This document shows, piece by piece, positions 1 to 7,258 of a DNA stretch of 64,000 nucleotides; the first letter of the stretch is position 1; each line of letters begins with the position of its first letter. Below the pieces are notes generated by a model, which was not told the DNA's origin, did not search any database, and saw nothing but the letters and a program-made list of their open reading frames with translations. Source of the stretch: an uncultured Roseburia sp. GTDB taxonomy: Bacteria > Bacillota > Clostridia > Lachnospirales > Lachnospiraceae. The position numbers and the translations under genes were made by a program. The DNA lies in NCBI GenBank assembly GCA_900539115.1, contig UQAQ01000006.1, positions 32,867 to 96,866 of the forward strand. Direction: 5' to 3'.

Positions 1-147
1 TCCCCATTTACGTTGCCTTTTCGCCCACTCCTGCCATGGAAAGGCAACGGATTCTGGCAATTTTCTCTGTTTTCGTTGCCTTTGGGGCTTCTTTCCTGCT
101 TTAAAGGCAACAAATTTCGCTGAGTTCCCCCATTTACGTTGCCTTTT
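1..147. repeat. 63-bp-period hairpin repeat array (left end cut by window)
   Basis: The 10-mer CGTTGCCTTT occurs at 11-20, 74-83 and 137-146, exactly 63 bp apart. The first two copies are each followed, after a 19-nt loop, by an inverted arm (40-49 perfect over 10 bp; 103-111 over 9 bp). Loops and linkers differ between units, so the arms are conserved and the rest is not. A longer 20-bp identity (2-21 and 128-147) recurs with a 126-bp period. No ORF crosses it. The array probably extends upstream of the window. Confidence 0.7.
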
Positions 148-150
148 ATC

Positions 151-179
151 TTGACAAACCTTCTAATAAAGTATACATT
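151..179 (+). promoter_or_regulatory. Promoter of mrp-thiN
   Basis: TTGACA at 151-156 is a perfect -35. A -10 can be placed at 172-177 (TATACA, 15-bp spacer) or 174-179 (TACATT, 17-bp spacer). It lies directly after the last hairpin repeat arm and leaves a leader of about 95 nt before mrp, in which I recognise no riboswitch. Confidence 0.6.
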
Positions 180-278
180 ATTAACAGGGTCGAAAAGTCA
201 TCCGTCAACCATGTTTACATGAGAAAGCCGGTGCTCTTACCCCTAGTGAAAACCATTTCAGAAAGTGAGGAATAGAAA

Positions 279-1112
279 ATGAGTGAATGTACTCATGATT
301 GCTCTTCCTGCAGTTCAAACTGCTCCGGAGCACAACCACAATCATTGATAGCAAGCCCGCATGAGGGCAGTTCGATAAAAAAAGTTATTGGCGTCGTCAG
401 CGGAAAGGGCGGTGTCGGAAAATCCATGGTAACCGATCTTCTCGCTGTGGCATTTAGCCGCAAGGGATATCATTGTGCCATTATGGATGCCGATATCACG
501 GGGCCTTCGATACCAAAAGCATTTGGTCTGACGCAAAAAGCAGAGGGAACTCAGGATACCATTTATCCGGTTAAAACAAAGACCGGTATCGACGTTATGT
601 CGATCAATCTTCTTTTGGAAAATGAAACCGATCCTGTCATCTGGCGTGGCCCGGTCATCGCCGGCGCTGTGAAACAATTTTGGACGGACGTTCTGTGGGA
701 AGATGTCGATTATATGTTTGTCGATATGCCGCCGGGAACCGGTGATGTCCCGCTTACGGTGTTCCAGTCGCTGCCGCTTGATGGCATCGTTGTCGTTACG
801 ACGCCGCAGGATCTGGTATCCATGATCGTAGGAAAAGCCGTCAAAATGGCAGAAATGATGGACGTTCCTGTACTTGGTATCGTAGAAAATATGAGTTATG
901 TAGAATGTCCGGACTGCGGAAAGAAAATTTCCATCTTTGGCGAAAGCCACGTAAAAGAAGTTGCTGACAAATACAATCTTCTCGTACTCAGCCAGCTTCC
1001 GATCAATCCTTCACTTACGGCAGCAGTCGATGCCGGCAAGGTGGAAGATCTGGAATTTTCTTACATGGATGATGCTGTTAAGATCATTGAAAACACAGAA
1101 CAGAAAGCGTGA
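279..1112 (+). CDS. mrp: Mrp/NBP35-family iron-sulfur cluster carrier ATPase
   Basis: P-loop ATPase of the Mrp/NBP35 (ParA-like) family, which binds and hands over Fe-S clusters in the cytosol. The deviant Walker A SGKGGVGKS is at residues 41-49, MDADITGPS is near 69 and DMPPGTGD near 148. Four cysteines fall within the first 15 residues (C4, C8, C11, C15), an NBP35-like N-terminal ligand set, and a CPDC pair sits near residue 212 where the family places its bridging cluster. Length (277 aa) is normal. The ATG follows a GTGAGGA ribosome site. It overlaps thiN by 4 nt, so the two are translated from one mRNA. Confidence 0.93.
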   Translation: MSECTHDCSSCSSNCSGAQPQSLIASPHEGSSIKKVIGVVSGKGGVGKSMVTDLLAVAFSRKGYHCAIMDADITGPSIPKAFGLTQKAEGTQDTIYPVKTKTGIDVMSINLLLENETDPVIWRGPVIAGAVKQFWTDVLWEDVDYMFVDMPPGTGDVPLTVFQSLPLDGIVVVTTPQDLVSMIVGKAVKMAEMMDVPVLGIVENMSYVECPDCGKKISIFGESHVKEVADKYNLLVLSQLPINPSLTAAVDAGKVEDLEFSYMDDAVKIIENTEQKA

Positions 1113-1744
1113 GCATAACAATGGAAACATGCTATATATTCGGTGCAGGGGATTTTACTCCCTGCACCATTGATTTAACTTCAAAAGATCTGGTAATTGC
1201 AGCAGACGGAGGATATGACTATCTCATCCTTCTTGGTTTGCGTGCCGATGTCGTACTGGGCGACTTTGACTCCGTCACTTCCCCGGATTTATGGGACGAC
1301 GCAATTTGCGAAAAATTGACCTATCCACCGGAAAAAGACGATACCGACATGATGCTCGCCATCAAACTCGGTCTTTCCCGCGGCTACCGCGAATTTGCCA
1401 TTTATGGCGGACTTGGTGGCAGACTGGACCACACCATTGCCAATATTCAGGCTCTTACCTATCTCGCAGGCGAAGGCGCTTCCGGTATTTTATACGGTGA
1501 TTCTTATGCACTTACCGTCATCAAAGACAGCAGTTTTACCATTCCAAAAGATGCTACGGGCATGGTTTCCGTATTTTCCCTCAGCGATTCCAGCGAAAAT
1601 GTATCAATCAAAGGATTAAAATATGAAGTGGATGGAGTTACACTAACCAATGCATTTCCACTCGGAGTAAGCAATGAAACAACTGCCAAAAAAGGAATTA
1701 TCAGCGTGGGATCCGGTACTTTGTTGATCTTGTGGCATCCGTAA
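1109..1744 (+). CDS. thiN: Thiamine pyrophosphokinase
   Basis: Converts thiamine to thiamine diphosphate using ATP. The family motifs are visible in order: AADGG near residue 31, LGDFDS near 50, DDTDMMLA near 77 and GGLGGRLDHT near 100. At 211 aa it matches stand-alone bacterial ThiN. The start is either GTG at 1109, overlapping the mrp stop as GTGA, or ATG at 1121 (METCYIFGAG). Neither has a clear ribosome site, so translational coupling to mrp is likely. It converges with the Abi gene with only 4 nt between stops and no obvious terminator. Confidence 0.93.
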   Translation: MSITMETCYIFGAGDFTPCTIDLTSKDLVIAADGGYDYLILLGLRADVVLGDFDSVTSPDLWDDAICEKLTYPPEKDDTDMMLAIKLGLSRGYREFAIYGGLGGRLDHTIANIQALTYLAGEGASGILYGDSYALTVIKDSSFTIPKDATGMVSVFSLSDSSENVSIKGLKYEVDGVTLTNAFPLGVSNETTAKKGIISVGSGTLLILWHP

Positions 1745-1748
1745 GATG

Positions 1749-2630
1749 CTAGCGCCGGGTCACCAGCAATTCTTTCCAATTTTCAGGGAAACCCATTGTA
1801 CTGATTTTAACATTTTCATATTTTTCAAAGAGCAGTTCCATATTATCCACAAATTGATTCCAACGATCATCATTACTCAGCATATATTTCATACATAAAA
1901 GGACAGCATATATTCTATTATTCTCTATTCCTGCCCGTAAATATTCTTTATACATCATAGGGATTTTAGATAATTTTGCATTATATAAACGACCATAATG
2001 CGCACAAATATTTCTTACATATGAGATGCATTCCAGCCAGCTTTCAATATATGTATACCCTACTTTAAATGTTTTCGCTATTTCCTTTTTATCTGCGTTA
2101 TGCATATTTTTAAAAAACTTTGATAATGTCCCAAAACTAAACACTTCCATCAGCGCATAAATTGGCAAATATCCCCCTTCATAATTTTCTCTAAAATTAC
2201 GAACAAACGGTGCCTTAGAATTTCGCCGCACCTCTTCCTTAATATCTTTTAAAAACTGCACATGATATTCTTCTACTGAAAAATTCTTTGACTCTAAATA
2301 TCCAAAATTACCATAGTGTTCTGAAAAATAATTTGCCACTCTGCATCTTATATTAATTTCTATTTTTTCAATCTCCGGAAATATAAGCTGTCGAAAATTA
2401 GCATTGAATAAATATAAATCCACAATTTCACTAAATTTTGTTCCTTCTATATATCTTCCATTTTTCTTTTTCAGATTAAGACTATAAGCTTTTATCAGCC
2501 TAAAATACGAAATATCATTTAAAATTTTTCTCGCGTATTCATCGTCTTCAATAATTAATCCAATATTTTTCAGATTATCAATTTGTTCTTCAATCGTCAT
2601 AGGCAGCTGATGTTTTTTTAATTGTTCCAT
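1749..2630 (-). CDS. Abi_2 (AbiD/AbiF-like) abortive-infection protein with HEPN-type motif
   Basis: A 293-aa protein of the Abi_2 family, whose members abort phage infection in lactococci and relatives. Recognisable features are the N-terminal block LKNIGLIIEDDEYARKIL (residues 20-37), SYFRLIKAYS (41-50), and RNICAHYGRLYN with R206 and H211 in the R-x4-H spacing of HEPN ribonucleases. An RNA-cleaving toxin role is inference from that motif. The ATG has a strong AGGAGGG site 6 nt upstream. The gene is more AT-rich than mrp/thiN beside it, which suggests recent acquisition. It has a private promoter and a short terminated RNA just upstream, a layout resembling RNA-antitoxin systems. Confidence 0.85.
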   Translation of the reverse strand: MEQLKKHQLPMTIEEQIDNLKNIGLIIEDDEYARKILNDISYFRLIKAYSLNLKKKNGRYIEGTKFSEIVDLYLFNANFRQLIFPEIEKIEINIRCRVANYFSEHYGNFGYLESKNFSVEEYHVQFLKDIKEEVRRNSKAPFVRNFRENYEGGYLPIYALMEVFSFGTLSKFFKNMHNADKKEIAKTFKVGYTYIESWLECISYVRNICAHYGRLYNAKLSKIPMMYKEYLRAGIENNRIYAVLLCMKYMLSNDDRWNQFVDNMELLFEKYENVKISTMGFPENWKELLVTRR

Positions 2631-2642
2631 ATTATCCCTCCT

Positions 2643-2696
2643 AAATAAAAAGACCCAACGTGGTCCGCATCGTTGAGAGGCGTGTTGGGTTCTGTT
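2643..2696 (-). ncRNA. Short structured RNA with terminator-like end, upstream of the Abi gene
   Basis: Downstream of a consensus promoter, the minus strand encodes a roughly 50-nt RNA. A 7-bp stem (ACCCAAC at 2684-2690 with GTTGGGT at 2653-2659) closes a 24-nt C/A-rich loop that may hold an inner CGC/GCG pairing. A U-rich run (2643-2652) follows, as in an intrinsic terminator. The Abi ribosome site begins directly after it, so the toxin mRNA would arise by read-through. The position matches RNA antitoxin-toxin modules and Abi-associated RNAs. Function is inferred, not shown. Confidence 0.6.
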
Positions 2697-2702
2697 AAAA
2701 AT

Positions 2703-2731
2703 ATTATATGCGATTTCTTTTCAAATTACAA
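2703..2731 (-). promoter_or_regulatory. Strong promoter of the Abi-associated RNA and Abi gene
   Basis: TTGTAA (2726-2731), a 17-bp spacer and a perfect TATAAT (2703-2708). The predicted start near 2696 falls at the foot of the structured RNA. Confidence 0.75.
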
Positions 2732-2916
2732 TAACTAAATTTATTTTTTTCATTTTTTCTCCCTTCATGACAATTTTCTTCCCTTTCATGGATGCATTTC
2801 CCATATTTCGACAAATTATGATAAACTATCTTTGTAGGCTTAGCCAATTGTGTGTATGACAACGTGGGAACCGCACAGCCGGCCGTATGCACTCATGCTC
2901 GCCGGGCTTGTGCTGC

Positions 2917-2954
2917 AAAAAAGGCAGCTGTCCATATTTCAGACAACTGCCTTT
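2917..2954 (-). terminator. Intrinsic terminator of the DUF4430-toroid gene
   Basis: On the minus strand AAGGCAGTTGTC pairs with GGACAGCTGCCTT around an 8-nt loop and is followed by a run of T. It lies 23 nt after the stop codon at 2977. Confidence 0.85.
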
Positions 2955-2976
2955 CCATTTTGTCAAAGATAACTTG

Positions 2977-4932
2977 TTATCGTACGTTCAAAGTTACTTT
3001 CGCGCTTGCTTTTCCAACTTTGATCTTTACGATTCGTTTTCCTTTTTTCAATGCTTTCACTTTGATTGTAATTTTTCCGGCTTTCTTCGTAATTTTATTT
3101 ACTTTAATCTTCTTTCCGGATACTTTTACAGCATCTGTTGTTACTTTTTTCGAATCCTTTGCGGTAACTTTAATGACAATTTTTACCGTTTTTCCTTTTT
3201 TCGCATTGATTTTCTTCTTTGCTGCCACAATTTTCTTTGCCGGATTTTTCTTTGTTGCCGGCGTTTTGCTCGGAGCTGCTACACTTGGGTTTGCATCCGG
3301 TATCGCACTTGGAGCTGCACTTGGGCTGACACTTGGTGTCGCGCTTGGGCTTGTACTTGGTGCCGCACTCGGACTTGCACTTGGTGTCTCCGATGGCGCT
3401 GCACTCGGATCCGGCTGCGGTTTTTCATCTTCAAATGGTTCGGATGGCACTTTCGCCTCTGGAACTGTCTTTACGCGATACACGGTCTCTCCGGCATTTT
3501 CTGCTACGTATACAAAAGAAGTAATACCGCGCAGAATCTGTTCCGGTGAGTAGTTCATAACACTGTCTGACAGTTTTTCCTGATTCAGATCAACAAATTC
3601 CAAAATGGAATCCGCAAGTGTATGACCATTTTTCACAAAATCCACATTTTCTGTTTCGATCAATGGATGAATTCCAAATTCTCCCAGCATCGTCAACGTC
3701 TGTGCCGTTGTCCAAGCATTGTTTGCCTCATAGGAATCTCCAAGATATCCTTGGGTATCCTGCATTTTCCCTGCAAAGCGAATAACTTTCTGACAAGCCT
3801 TTTCTACGGATGCGCTCTCTGTATATGGAGCCAATGGCTGAACCGCCATAACGGCATCATCAATCAAATCCCATTCAATGGAACCGGCGATCGTTTCATC
3901 TACATTTCCTGCGATTTTTGCCACAAGTTCCTCTCTTGTGCAGTAATTGTCGCCTTCCGGCAATGTATAATTTCCGGAATCAAATGCAAAAAGCATCATT
4001 TGTTCTGCGTTATAACTCTTATCTGCCTCATAAAGCTTTTTCGAAGCCATCTTCTCAATCAGATCATAACCGCCTGTCGTACGGGCATCCATACCAAGTG
4101 CAGTCATTGCAAGAACTACAAAAGCATAATTCTGCTCCGCTACTTTTTTCGAAGAGAAAGTCTCTTCCGTTATGTTCGTCTTTGTAACTGCATCGTAAGT
4201 TGTTCCTTCCGCTGCAAGTTCTTTCAGCTGGCGTGTCAATTTGTACTTCACTTTTCCATAAAATTCCGGTGCTTCAAATCCCGCGCGGGCAAGTGAAAAT
4301 ACCGCATACAATTCGTTGACACTTCCCAATCCGGGGATATGACCATCCGCAAAATACGAATCATAAACTTCTTTTGCTGCAATTCCCTGTGCTTTTTTCA
4401 TAGAAGCCTCAGCGGATTCAACAGCCGGTGTTTCCGGATTTAAAGAAGCGTCATCGACAAATACAGAAGCCTCTGTAGATGGATCATCATAGGTGTAGAT
4501 CAAGCTGATCTGGTCACCTTCCTGAAGCACGTAGGAACCCATTCCAAAATTGCTGTATTGTCCATTAACCCAAAAACTCCAATAAGCGGTCCAATTTACA
4601 TCGTCCTCTGCCACATCATTGATAGCCGCAAGATAAGGACCATAGCTTGTATCCTTAATAACATAATTGTCCTTATACTCGGAAGCATCCAATACCGCTT
4701 TGATTGCTACATCGGCTTTTGTTCCTTCGTCAACCTGAACCGGCATTTTACCGATTGCCACAGTCTTTGTTCCATCGGAACTCTTGCCCTGTGCTGCCAC
4801 ATACACGACAATCTTTTCTGCTTTAACTTCACTCGCATAAGCTGTCAGTGCCGGTTCATTCCATGCAAAAACGGATGAAAATACAAGCGCAATGACAAGA
4901 CATATGCTCCATACCCTTTTTCTCTGTTTCAT
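2977..4932 (-). CDS. Secreted transcobalamin-like protein: DUF4430 + alpha-toroid + Ser/Pro spacer + Lys-rich domain
   Basis: A 651-aa exported protein with a signal peptide over about residues 1-34. Residues 38-160 form a DUF4430 domain (WSFWVNGQYSNFGMGSYVL is diagnostic), the fold of the C-terminal half of mammalian transcobalamin and intrinsic factor. Residues 175-490 form an alpha-toroid of the prenyltransferase/terpene-cyclase-repeat type, the fold of their N-terminal half. A (S/T)xxPS spacer of about 60 residues and a basic Lys-rich beta domain (570-651) follow, the latter shared with other secreted proteins here. Corrinoid binding is inferred; the domain order is reversed relative to the animal proteins. 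Unlike the 9155-16258 operon, I see no cobalamin riboswitch upstream. It has its own promoter and terminator. Confidence 0.8.
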   Translation of the reverse strand: MKQRKRVWSICLVIALVFSSVFAWNEPALTAYASEVKAEKIVVYVAAQGKSSDGTKTVAIGKMPVQVDEGTKADVAIKAVLDASEYKDNYVIKDTSYGPYLAAINDVAEDDVNWTAYWSFWVNGQYSNFGMGSYVLQEGDQISLIYTYDDPSTEASVFVDDASLNPETPAVESAEASMKKAQGIAAKEVYDSYFADGHIPGLGSVNELYAVFSLARAGFEAPEFYGKVKYKLTRQLKELAAEGTTYDAVTKTNITEETFSSKKVAEQNYAFVVLAMTALGMDARTTGGYDLIEKMASKKLYEADKSYNAEQMMLFAFDSGNYTLPEGDNYCTREELVAKIAGNVDETIAGSIEWDLIDDAVMAVQPLAPYTESASVEKACQKVIRFAGKMQDTQGYLGDSYEANNAWTTAQTLTMLGEFGIHPLIETENVDFVKNGHTLADSILEFVDLNQEKLSDSVMNYSPEQILRGITSFVYVAENAGETVYRVKTVPEAKVPSEPFEDEKPQPDPSAAPSETPSASPSAAPSTSPSATPSVSPSAAPSAIPDANPSVAAPSKTPATKKNPAKKIVAAKKKINAKKGKTVKIVIKVTAKDSKKVTTDAVKVSGKKIKVNKITKKAGKITIKVKALKKGKRIVKIKVGKASAKVTLNVR

Positions 4933-4968
4933 GAGAATCCTCCTTGTTAATTTATTTTTTCGTAATTT

Positions 4969-4997
4969 ATCATAACATTATCTTGAAAAAAAGTAAA
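4969..4997 (-). promoter_or_regulatory. Promoter of the DUF4430-toroid gene
   Basis: TTTACT (4992-4997), 17-bp spacer, TATGAT (4969-4974). The -35 and following T tract (TTTACTTTTTTT) is the same string found at the promoter of the riboswitch operon (16253-16258). An AAGGAGG site precedes the ATG. Confidence 0.5.
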
Positions 4998-5019
4998 CAA
5001 AAAAGGGGCCATATTTTTC

Positions 5020-5048
5020 TTGTACCTTTCCAAAAAAACTAGTATAAT
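5020..5048 (+). promoter_or_regulatory. Promoter of the EAL-domain gene
   Basis: TTGTAC (5020-5025), 17-bp spacer, TATAAT (5043-5048). It is divergent from the promoter at 4969-4997 and predicts an RNA start near 5055, so the in-frame ATG at 5058 would lie at the very 5' end. Confidence 0.75.
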
Positions 5049-5096
5049 ATAACATAGATGTGTAAGTTTTTTACAATTGATGAGGGGGTAAATTAT

Positions 5097-7220
5097 ATGG
5101 AGGAGGAACTGTTATTTTTTGATGAGTTAACAAAGATATATAATCGAAAAGGTTTTTTTAAGTACACAGCTTCGCTGTTAGACGAACATCCGGGGATAGA
5201 CTTTTGCTTAATTTATTGGAATATTCGACAATTTAAAGTATTAAATAACCTATTTGGAATGCAGACAGGAGATCAGATTTTAATTCATATTGCTGACATT
5301 TTACATAATGAATTCTCCGATCAGATTGCTACCTATGGGCGGCTTGAAGCGGACAATTTTATTTGTTGTGTTCCCAAACAGGTAATGGATGCGGGGTATT
5401 GGAAAGATTTGCTTGATATTTCCTTTTCCATCTCCGGTTCTACGTATCATTTTTATTCTTGCTGCGGATTATACCAGATTGAGGACCGCAGTCTTCCGAT
5501 CAACAAAATGGTCGATATGGCGCGTCTTGCCATGGACAGCATCAAAACCAATTACATGAAGCCTTATGCGTGGTACGACGGTTCTATGCTAGATACCATG
5601 ATCGAAGAGCAGCGCCTTGTCAGCGATTTCCGGACAGCGATCGTGCAAAAACAATTTACCGTATATTTCCAGCCAATCTGCCGTGCAGATGACGGACTGG
5701 TTGTATCTGCCGAAGCATTGGTGCGTTGGATTCATCCGCTTCGCGGCATGATCTCACCGGGAAGTTTTATCCCGCTTTTCGAGAAAAACGGTCTGATCCA
5801 CATTTTGGACCGTTTTGTGTGGAATGAGACCTGTGAAATGCTGAAATCACGTATTGAGGCCGGAAAACATGTTGTTCCGGTATCGATCAATGTATCGCGT
5901 GTAGAATTTTACAATCCGGAACTTGCGGATGAAATTAAAGAAATCGTAGACAGTCATAATCTGCCGACAGATCTGATCAAGATTGAGATCACCGAGACTG
6001 CGTATGCGGATAATCCGACGCAGGTACAGCAGGCTGTGAAACGCCTTCACGACTATGGTTTCCTCGTTTTAATGGATGATTTTGGAAGCGGCTATTCTTC
6101 GCTGAACATTTTGAAAAATCTTCCGATCGACATTTTGAAGATTGATATGCAGTTTATGGATAATCTGGATGGCAATGAAAAGGCTTCGATCATTCTGGAA
6201 GCAATCATCCGCATGGCGAAATGGATGAAACTCCCGGTCGTTGCCGAAGGCGTGAAGACGCGCAAAGAATGGGATTACCTCAAAAGTATGGAATGCGAGA
6301 TGGTTCAGGGATATTATTTTTACAAACCGATACCACAGGCAGATTTCTGCGAAGTACTTGATCAGGAGGATCTCCAGAAATATGCTGTAAAAGAACGAAA
6401 TCTGTTTGAACTTGATGATACAATTTTTGACATATTTAACCATTCCAATTCAAAGGAAAATATGCTTTTCTACGATATGATCGGCGGTATGGGTGTTATG
6501 GAAATGACCGGCAACTCGCTGGAAATCCTGCAGGTCAATCGTGGATATTATGAAGTTTTTTACGGAACGGAAGCTCCTCTCACCGAGACGACACCGGTTC
6601 TCCACAAAAAGCTGCAAGAACCTTCTCTCAGTCTTGTTCTTGCCGCCTGTCACAATGCAAAAGACAGCAATCAGATTCAATCGCTTCAACTGCATTTGGA
6701 GCGGCCGGATGCCAGTTTTGTATGGGTAAACTTGAAACTGCGGTACATCGGAAGCCGCGGACGGCATTCCCTCTTCTATTTTGCCATCGACAACATCGAT
6801 GAAATAAAGAAGGCAGAGCAGGAACGCTATCTCACCGCTTACAGCTCGGCTTTACTGAAAGTATTTGACAAAGTTTACCGGCTCGACTATGAGAATGGCA
6901 TGGCTGAAGTGCTTCACACGAACCGAAGCGACGACATGAAGATCAAAGAGCATTATTATTTTAAAGACTTTTTCCAGCGCTTTTCGAAAATGATCTCTAT
7001 CGCAAATGGATTGGAAGCAGATGCTTTCCAAGTGCTTGAATCGAAGGACGTATTGGATCAGCGGTTGGAAGAAAGTGACAATGGCTGTTATGAGATTACC
7101 TATCATTTCACCCCACCACGTGGAAAAACACAGACAATTTCGGCACTGATCTTTAAAATTGAACTGGAACCAAATCACGAAGAATATCTTTGTTGTATGA
7201 AAAAACGGCTGCCTCACTAA
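5097..7220 (+). CDS. Degenerate GGDEF - EAL - PAS-like protein, probable c-di-GMP phosphodiesterase
   Basis: I start it at 5097 rather than 5058 because GAGGGGG sits just upstream and the promoter leaves almost no leader for the earlier ATG; this gives 707 aa. Residues 5-150 are a GGDEF domain whose signature reads RLEADNF (82-88), so cyclase activity is probably lost. Residues 170-430 are an EAL domain with its key residues intact: EALVR (206-210), DDFGSGYSS (327-335), K348, E384 and QGY (404-406). It should hydrolyse c-di-GMP. The C-terminal 270 residues look PAS-like and may sense a signal. No membrane segment is evident, so it is cytosolic. It converges with the L,D-transpeptidase. Confidence 0.85.
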   Translation: MEEELLFFDELTKIYNRKGFFKYTASLLDEHPGIDFCLIYWNIRQFKVLNNLFGMQTGDQILIHIADILHNEFSDQIATYGRLEADNFICCVPKQVMDAGYWKDLLDISFSISGSTYHFYSCCGLYQIEDRSLPINKMVDMARLAMDSIKTNYMKPYAWYDGSMLDTMIEEQRLVSDFRTAIVQKQFTVYFQPICRADDGLVVSAEALVRWIHPLRGMISPGSFIPLFEKNGLIHILDRFVWNETCEMLKSRIEAGKHVVPVSINVSRVEFYNPELADEIKEIVDSHNLPTDLIKIEITETAYADNPTQVQQAVKRLHDYGFLVLMDDFGSGYSSLNILKNLPIDILKIDMQFMDNLDGNEKASIILEAIIRMAKWMKLPVVAEGVKTRKEWDYLKSMECEMVQGYYFYKPIPQADFCEVLDQEDLQKYAVKERNLFELDDTIFDIFNHSNSKENMLFYDMIGGMGVMEMTGNSLEILQVNRGYYEVFYGTEAPLTETTPVLHKKLQEPSLSLVLAACHNAKDSNQIQSLQLHLERPDASFVWVNLKLRYIGSRGRHSLFYFAIDNIDEIKKAEQERYLTAYSSALLKVFDKVYRLDYENGMAEVLHTNRSDDMKIKEHYYFKDFFQRFSKMISIANGLEADAFQVLESKDVLDQRLEESDNGCYEITYHFTPPRGKTQTISALIFKIELEPNHEEYLCCMKKRLPH

Positions 7221-7234
7221 TGGGACAGCCGTTT
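7200..7234 (-). terminator. Terminator of the L,D-transpeptidase gene, overlapping the EAL gene end
   Basis: AAACGGCTG (7203-7211) pairs with CAGCCGTTT (7226-7234). The T run follows only on the minus strand, so it terminates the gene ending at 7259. Its stem lies inside the last codons and stop of the convergent EAL gene. Confidence 0.75.
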
Positions 7235-7258
7235 GGCTCTATCTTCAGAACGTAACTA

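Noticed and set aside
1..147. CRISPR-like array
   Set aside because: The repeated part is a 10-bp inverted arm, not a uniform 25-37-bp repeat, and no cas genes are present.
2643..2680. Loop of the Abi-associated RNA pairing with the Abi ribosome site (CCTC with GAGG)
   Set aside because: Only four to five pairs, too short to claim antisense control.
2704..2892. 62-codon minus-strand frame upstream of the Abi RNA
   Set aside because: It covers the Abi promoter, lacks a ribosome site and looks random.
2852..3553. Long plus-strand frame opposite the DUF4430-toroid gene
   Set aside because: It is a shadow of the Lys-rich and Ser/Pro-repeat coding sequence on the minus strand.
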